From contig JALXEI010000319.1 of the NCBI GenBank assembly GCA_027069645.1, positions 1 through 11,313 on the forward strand: DNA of 11,313 nt, written 5' to 3'. This document shows positions 7,425 to 11,313 of this stretch, one piece after another; position 1 is the stretch's first letter; each line of letters starts with the position of its first letter. Under the pieces are notes generated by a model. That model did not search any database. It had not been told where the DNA came from and worked only from the letters and a program-made list of their open reading frames with translations. The position numbers and the translations under genes are program-made. This DNA is from Hyphomicrobiales bacterium. Lineage in GTDB: Bacteria; Pseudomonadota; Alphaproteobacteria; Rhizobiales; JAKIUO01.

Positions 7425-7458
7425 AAAAAAGCGCTACCGGACAAATGTCCGGTAGCGC
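7425..7458 (-). terminator. Strong Rho-independent terminator of the zapA-micropeptide unit
   Basis: A perfect 13-bp stem GCGCTACCGGACA / TGTCCGGTAGCGC (7431-7443 with 7446-7458) is followed on the minus strand by six T residues (7430-7425). There is no T tract on the plus side, so it works leftward. It lies 35 nt beyond the stop of the micropeptide gene, which supports that gene being transcribed. Confidence 0.92.
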
Positions 7459-7492
7459 CATAGCCTGCCGTTCCAGGAATTGTTTCCCTGTT

Positions 7493-7600
7493 CTACCAGC
7501 CGTAATAATATCCGTAGCAGCCGGCAAAGGCCGAAGAGGAAGCCGCAAGCGAAAGAATACCGACAACCATGACAGCCGAGATTTTATTGATGGTTTTCAT
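7493..7600 (-). CDS. 35-residue precursor of a tiny Tyr/Gly-rich exported or lipidated peptide
   Basis: An ATG at 7600 with AAGGA 9 nt upstream opens a 35-codon frame ending in TAG. The product begins MKTINK, continues with a hydrophobic core (ISAVMVVGILSLAA, residues 7-20), then SSSAFAGC, and ends with YGYYYGW. This is a complete Sec signal peptide followed by almost nothing. Cleavage after AFA by signal peptidase I would release GCYGYYYGW. Alternatively FAG|C at Cys28 fits the broad lipobox pattern, which would leave a lipid-anchored octapeptide, CYGYYYGW. Phe three residues before the Cys is uncommon in lipoboxes. The export signal, ribosome site and terminator 35 nt downstream argue for a real gene. 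It follows zapA on the same strand after 239 nt. No family is recognised and the function is unknown. Confidence 0.65.
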   Translation of the reverse strand: MKTINKISAVMVVGILSLAASSSAFAGCYGYYYGW

Positions 7601-7839
7601 CTGAAAAAGTCCTTCTTTGAATATTTCATTGTTTCAGGTTTTGTTAAAGGCTGAGCTGTTTTGTGCTCTGCCTGCAAGAAAACTGGAACAGTCAGAGCCA
7701 ATTGCGTGAATGGCAGCTCGAAATAATACGCGATGGCGCAGGCGATGACTTTTGCGGGCCGGTGTCCCTGGTATAATTTATCAAGGTTGATGCGGCGGCC
7801 TCGGGGCAGGGCAAGTTCTGATGCCGGTAAATTTTCCAC
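7601..7839 (-). other. Spacer between zapA and the micropeptide gene, open in the zapA frame
   Basis: Directly after the zapA TGA, a GTG opens a same-frame stretch of 80 codons whose TGA overlaps the micropeptide start as ATGA. There is no Shine-Dalgarno before the GTG, and the translated sequence resembles nothing I know, so I do not call a gene. Downstream of zapA is also the place where 6S RNA is often found in proteobacteria, but I could not fold a convincing 6S rod here; the only clear stem is GCTCTG/CAGAGC on the minus strand at about 7666-7699. Confidence 0.3.
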
Positions 7840-8235
7840 TCAGGAAGGATCAGGCCGCGTAGATGGCGTGGCCTGTGGCGAAACCGGCTGCGATCTGTCA
7901 GCTACTGTCCGGTCTTCCGGGCGCGAACCTTTGACAGCGACCTCCGACGTTGCTTTTTTTAATGCGATATCCGCCATGCGCTCTTTTGTCGCCGCCTGGT
8001 TTTTCAGCATTTCCCTGGTCTTGATGAGCAGGTCTCGGGCTTCCCACAATTCATCACAAACCATAAGGCCGGCCATCAGAAAAAGTTGCTCGTCACCGAC
8101 CTTGCCAATCGTCTTGCGCAACTGCTCAACATGCTTGCCAAGGTGATCCGCAAGGGCGACCAGATGCTCTTCCTCGCCGTCATCACAGCCAAGTTTGAAG
8201 GCTCGATTGTTTATGGTTATGGTCACTTCACCCAT
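7840..8235 (-). CDS. zapA: Cell division protein ZapA
   Basis: ZapA binds FtsZ and bundles its protofilaments at the division ring in the cytoplasm. The 131-residue product begins with the family's N-terminal strand pair (MGEVTITINNRAFKLGCDDG), followed by the conserved helical part HLVALADHLGKHVEQLRKTIG and GDEQLFLMAGLMVCDELWEA, then a coiled-coil tail to about residue 95. The last 30 residues are polar and Pro-rich and probably disordered. The start at 8235 is set by AAAGG about 8 nt upstream and by the family alignment; the frame is open further upstream but that part has no ZapA character. It is divergent from gap, which echoes the usual alphaproteobacterial layout in which zapA faces the tkt-gap cluster, but tkt is absent here. 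Confidence 0.93.
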   Translation of the reverse strand: MGEVTITINNRAFKLGCDDGEEEHLVALADHLGKHVEQLRKTIGKVGDEQLFLMAGLMVCDELWEARDLLIKTREMLKNQAATKERMADIALKKATSEVAVKGSRPEDRTVADRSQPVSPQATPSTRPDPS

Positions 8236-8347
8236 CAGATCGACCTTTCGTGATCTTTTTCGCTGACATACCGGGACAATAATGTACAGACACCGGCCCG
8301 GGAAATGAAAAACCGCAAATTTCATCCCTGAGAACAAGTCTAAACCA

Positions 8348-8376
8348 TTGACTCTGTGCTGCCAACAAAGCATTAA
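8348..8376 (+). promoter_or_regulatory. Weak candidate gap promoter
   Basis: TTGACT (8348-8353) and CATTAA (8371-8376) are spaced 17 nt apart on the plus strand. The predicted start near 8384 would give gap a structured leader of about 215 nt. The -10 is poor, so this is only a candidate. Confidence 0.22.
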
Positions 8377-8418
8377 GGGCGGGAACAGCGTTGCCATACG
8401 CTGCATCACAATTCAAAC

Positions 8419-8576
8419 GGATCCTGTGGACAATGAAAATCTTCTGTTCCGTACAGGTCCTGATGCATGAACTGTGACTGGCAGTTTGCTGCCAAAGACC
8501 CGCTACAAGGGGGCGAGTTCGGAGCACGAGGCTCCGGAAGCCGAGGACAACCGGTGTGGTGCACATATCCACCCGG
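8419..8576. other. Chain of four hairpins upstream of gap; leader or small RNA
   Basis: The zapA/gap spacer (8236-8600) has no gene, but its right half is rich in stems. They are GGA-t-CCTGT with ACAGGTCC (8419-8427/8453-8460), GGCAG-TTTG-CTGCC (8480-8493), an 11-bp stem with two bulges built on CGGAGC-ACGAG-GCTCCG (8512-8542), and CCGG-t-GTGG with CCACCCGG (8551-8576). The last ends 10 nt before the gap Shine-Dalgarno. They may form a translated-gene leader on the plus strand or a small RNA on either strand. 6S RNA is a candidate because it is commonly encoded beside zapA, though usually downstream of it. Confidence 0.35.
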
Positions 8577-8600
8577 CAAGTTACGAAGGAAAATTTTTAC

Positions 8601-9608
8601 ATGGCTATCAATGTTGCAATTTCGGGCTTTGGACGTATTGGCCGCAATGTCCTGCGAGCCATTGGTGAATCCGGTCGTACAGACGTCAATGTCGTCGCCA
8701 TCAACGATCTGGGCTCTCCCGAACATAATGCTCACATGATGCAGTTTGACAGTGTGCATGGCAAATATCCAAAGGAAATCACCCTTGAAGGCGACAAAAT
8801 GGATGCCGGAACCGGTGGTCCCATCAAGGTGCTGGCCGAACGCGATCCCGGCAAGCTGCCCTGGGGGGAAATGGGTGTTGATCTGGTGATGGAATGCACC
8901 GGTATCTTCAACGACAAGGACAAGGCGATGGCACATGTCAATGCCGGCGCCAAAAAGGTTCTTTGTTCTGCTCCGGCGACCAACGCCGACAAAACCATTG
9001 TTTATGGCGTCAATCATGACACGCTGACGGCTGATGATGTGGTGGTTTCCAACGCCTCATGTACAACCAACTGCCTTTCACCAATGGCCAAGGTGCTGAA
9101 CGATCTTTGTGGTATCGATCATGGCTGGATGACCACTATTCATGCCTATACCGGTGACCAGAACCTGCATGACGGTCCGCATCGCGATATGTATCGCTCG
9201 CGTGCTGCGGCGCTCTCCATGATCCCGACCTCGACCGGTGCCGCCCGCGCCGTTGGTCTGGTTCTCCCGGAACTGGCCGGTAAACTTGATGGCGCCGCCA
9301 TTCGCGTGCCAACGCCAAATGTTTCGGTTGTGGATCTGAAATTCGTACCGGGTCGCGAAATCTCTGTCGAGGAAATTCACAGTGCCATGAAACAGGCCTC
9401 GGAAGGCCCCATGAAAGGCATTTTGCAATATGTCGACAAGAAAATGGTGAGCATTGACTTTAACCATGACCCGCACAGCTCAAGCTTTGACAGCAATCTC
9501 ACCCAGATTGTTGACGGCAAGCTGATCCGCGTTGTTTCCTGGTACGACAATGAATGGGGTTTCTCCAACCGCATGAACGACACAGCGGTTGCCATGATGA
9601 ATGCCTGA
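8601..9608 (+). CDS. gap: Glyceraldehyde-3-phosphate dehydrogenase, type I
   Basis: The enzyme oxidises glyceraldehyde-3-phosphate to 1,3-bisphosphoglycerate with NAD(P) in glycolysis and, in reverse, gluconeogenesis. The 335-residue product has the Rossmann motif GFGRIGR (9-15), Asn35-Asp36 at the end of the second strand (typical of NAD preference), the active-site SNASCTTNC with Cys154, the general base His181 in TTIHAYTGDQ, and the C-terminal SWYDNEWGFSNRM. The ATG at 8601 starts MAINVAISGFG as in homologues and has AAGGA 10 nt upstream; a frame extension to 8556 is not conserved. It stands as a single-gene unit: tkt, which often precedes it in alphaproteobacteria, and pgk, which often follows, are both missing. 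Confidence 0.97.
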   Translation: MAINVAISGFGRIGRNVLRAIGESGRTDVNVVAINDLGSPEHNAHMMQFDSVHGKYPKEITLEGDKMDAGTGGPIKVLAERDPGKLPWGEMGVDLVMECTGIFNDKDKAMAHVNAGAKKVLCSAPATNADKTIVYGVNHDTLTADDVVVSNASCTTNCLSPMAKVLNDLCGIDHGWMTTIHAYTGDQNLHDGPHRDMYRSRAAALSMIPTSTGAARAVGLVLPELAGKLDGAAIRVPTPNVSVVDLKFVPGREISVEEIHSAMKQASEGPMKGILQYVDKKMVSIDFNHDPHSSSFDSNLTQIVDGKLIRVVSWYDNEWGFSNRMNDTAVAMMNA

Positions 9609-9663
9609 TCCGGCAAGGCTCCGAAAGTCATTTGATTTTCGAGGTTGACAGATCATGTGAAAG

Positions 9664-9699
9664 AACACCCGCAGAATTAATTCTGCGGGTGTTTTGTTT
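9664..9699. terminator. Bidirectional terminator between gap and the nitrate/nitrite transporter gene
   Basis: Positions 9664-9693 are a perfect 30-nt palindrome; each arm reads AACACCCGCAGAATT. On the plus strand it runs into GTTTTGTTT. On the minus strand it is followed by CTTTC, a weaker U tract. It lies 55 nt after the gap stop and about 185 nt after the stop of the convergent transporter gene, so it can end transcripts from both sides. Confidence 0.9.
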
Positions 9700-9878
9700 A
9701 TGCGGGCCTGACAGGGTTTCTGCAGGAGGCAGGTTGATTTTCGGGGAGCAGGCCAGCGCATAATTAGCCCCCCGCTGTGTTGCAAGCTCTTGAAAACCGG
9801 AAGGTTTCTTACGCAGTTGCGCCTTGCGGAATAACAAATCTGCTCCTGCCATTTCGACCCTGTTTGTGAGTATACGGC

Positions 9879-11313
9879 CTAGTTGACATCGATCATTTCA
9901 ACCGTGCCGTCGGGGAGCACTTCGGCCATTTGTCCCTTTGGTTCGTCAAGGAAAAACAGAACCGCAACAAGAGTGATGAAAGCGGCGCCGGCGATGGTCA
10001 GGAAGAATATTTCGGGCGCCACAAAAGAGAGCACGGTCAGGAAAATGACACCGCCTACATTGCCATAGGCGCCGACCATGCCGGCGATCTGACCTGTCAT
10101 GCGGCGTTTGATCAGCGGCACCACGGCATAGACCGCACCATTGCCTGCATTGACGAACAGCGAGCAGCATATGATGAAGATGATGGCCAGAGGCAACGGC
10201 ATGGCCGGGGTGATGGTTGACAGGGCAACATAGCCCGCAGCAAGCCCCGCGAGCAGCATCAGCAGGCTTTTGCGGCGGCCAAAATGGTCACTGATCCAGC
10301 CGCCGCCGGGGCGTGCGATAAAATTGGTAAAGGCAAAGCTTGCCGCCAGCAATCCGGCCACGGGCAGGGAAAGTTTATAGGTATCCATGAGGAACAGGGG
10401 CAACATGGAAACGACGGCAAGTTCCGAGCCAAAGGTCACCATATAGGCAAGGTCCAGAACGGCAACCTGTCGAAAAGCATAGCGGTCAATTGCCGGTACT
10501 GTTTGCGAAAACACATGGCTGTTTATCTTGTAGATATGAAAAACCTGATAGCCATAAAGCCCGAGTAGCAAGGTGTAAACCACCCATTTTGTCGTCTCGC
10601 CCAATAGTCCTACATTGGGCAGGGAGAGTTTCCAGGCCAGAACGCCAAGAGCGGCGAAAATGGGGGCCTGCATCAGACAATAAAGGGCGAAATCGCCAGG
10701 GCTTGAAATCTCCATTGCACCGATCTTTTTGGGCTTGAAATAGGTTGAGCCTTTGGGGGTATCGGTGACGGCAAAATAATAGAATGCACCATAGAGCAGG
10801 GCGATCAGTCCGGTTGTTGCCACGGCATAGCGCCAGCCACTGTCACCGCCAAACCACAAGGCGAGCATGGGCAGGCTGAGAGCAGCCCCGGCGGAACCAA
10901 AATTTCCCCAGCCGCCATAAATACCCTGCGCCAGCCCGGTCTGGCGGGCCGGGAACCATTCGGAAATCATGCGAATGCCAATAACAAACCCGGCCCCGAC
11001 AAAACCGAGCAGAAAGCGTGTCAGGGCGAGGGTTTTGAAATCCTGGGCGAAAGCGAAGGCGAGGCACAACAGGCCCGAAGTCATCAGCAGCAGCGAATAG
11101 GTCAGGCGCGGGCCGAATTTGTCCACAAGCATGCCGACAATGACACGCGCCGGAATGGTCAGGGCCAGGTTCAGAATGAGCAGGGTTTTGACCTGCTGTT
11201 CGCTGAGGCCCATATGATCGCGAATGGTGCCAAGCAGTGGCGCCATGTTGAACCAGACCAGAAAGCTGATGAAAAAGGCCAGCCATGTGAAATGCAGAAT
11301 GCGGATATTGGCG
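9879..11313 (-). CDS. narK: Nitrate/nitrite transporter of the NarK/NNP family (MFS), 5' end outside window
   Basis: An inner-membrane major facilitator carrying nitrate in and/or nitrite out. The frame stays open to the window edge: the 22 codons before the first internal Met (11246) encode the family's conserved first helix (ILHFTWLAFFISFLVWFNMA), so the real start is to the right of the window. About 477 residues with roughly 12 hydrophobic segments are visible. Family marks are TIPARVIVGMLVDKFGPR, with the substrate-binding Arg in helix 2; the nitrate signature GGWGNFGSAG in helix 5; IARPGGGWISDHFGRR, with the second Arg in helix 8; and NAGNGAVYAVVPL followed by GMVGAYGNVGGV in helices 10-11. 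No nitrate reductase or nitrate sensor gene is visible, so assimilatory and respiratory roles cannot be separated. NasA or NrtP would be an equally good name. Confidence 0.9.
   Translation of the reverse strand, partial: ANIRILHFTWLAFFISFLVWFNMAPLLGTIRDHMGLSEQQVKTLLILNLALTIPARVIVGMLVDKFGPRLTYSLLLMTSGLLCLAFAFAQDFKTLALTRFLLGFVGAGFVIGIRMISEWFPARQTGLAQGIYGGWGNFGSAGAALSLPMLALWFGGDSGWRYAVATTGLIALLYGAFYYFAVTDTPKGSTYFKPKKIGAMEISSPGDFALYCLMQAPIFAALGVLAWKLSLPNVGLLGETTKWVVYTLLLGLYGYQVFHIYKINSHVFSQTVPAIDRYAFRQVAVLDLAYMVTFGSELAVVSMLPLFLMDTYKLSLPVAGLLAASFAFTNFIARPGGGWISDHFGRRKSLLMLLAGLAAGYVALSTITPAMPLPLAIIFIICCSLFVNAGNGAVYAVVPLIKRRMTGQIAGMVGAYGNVGGVIFLTVLSFVAPEIFFLTIAGAAFITLVAVLFFLDEPKGQMAEVLPDGTVEMIDVN

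Noticed and set aside
6993..7430. Cobalamin riboswitch before nrdJ
   Set aside because: The conserved blocks of the adenosylcobalamin aptamer core could not be found on the minus strand; only general stem-loops are present.
8478..8494. TGGCAGTTTGCTGCC before gap as a sigma-54 promoter
   Set aside because: The GG to GC spacing is wrong; the sequence is a small hairpin.
9628..9852. 74-codon minus-strand frame downstream of the transporter gene, with AGGG before its ATG
   Set aside because: It reads straight through the 30-nt palindromic terminator, has low-complexity composition and no recognisable protein character.
700..9883. A 15-mer (GAGT-T/A-TACGGCCTAG) shared with one mismatch at 700-714 and 9869-9883, both covering the stop codons of minus-strand genes
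   Set aside because: A few such near-matches are expected by chance in 11 kb, and no longer homology surrounds it.

Overview
The window reads as chromosomal DNA of an alphaproteobacterium with moderate GC. The evidence is the protein types: a ZapA/GAPDH neighbourhood, an adenosylcobalamin-dependent ribonucleotide reductase with a TSCPD domain, an arginine-sensitive-type acetylglutamate kinase, and a NarK-type nitrate/nitrite transporter. I cannot assign genus or family from the sequence alone. I see no transposase, tRNA, rRNA or CRISPR array.

Layout. Positions 1-2764, minus strand: two consecutive genes encode proteins with Clp N-terminal (ClpA/B/C R-type) repeats but, as far as visible, no AAA+ ATPase. 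The upstream one (710-2764) is complete: a double Clp-N domain, about 300 residues of Pro/Ala-rich linker, a beta-rich domain and a C-terminal membrane helix. The downstream one (1-483) leaves the window just as a similar Pro-rich linker begins. Between them is a textbook sigma-54 promoter (608-623) with a near-consensus IHF site upstream, so the second gene probably has its own conditional promoter. This is the most unusual part of the window.

Positions 3002-3952, plus strand: argB (arginine biosynthesis), divergent from the Clp-N pair. Positions 3996-6992, minus strand: nrdJ (class II ribonucleotide reductase) followed by a small unrecognised protein gene that converges on argB. Positions 6993-7424 hold no gene that I can support. 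They contain a likely nrdJ promoter/operator next to the gene and a folded element of about 94 nt further away.

Positions 7425-8235, minus strand: zapA (cell division) and, 239 nt downstream, a 35-codon gene for a tiny secreted or lipidated peptide rich in Tyr and Gly, closed by a very strong intrinsic terminator. Positions 8236-8600 are the divergent zapA/gap spacer. They carry a chain of hairpins that may be a gap leader or a small RNA. Positions 8601-9608, plus strand: gap (glycolysis/gluconeogenesis), ending in a perfect 30-nt palindromic terminator shared with the convergent nitrate/nitrite transporter gene (9879-11313, minus), which runs off the right edge.

The housekeeping genes (argB, nrdJ, zapA, gap, narK) are separate transcription units rather than one pathway. 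The candidates for something undescribed are the orphan Clp-N pair with its sigma-54 switch and the micro-peptide behind zapA.
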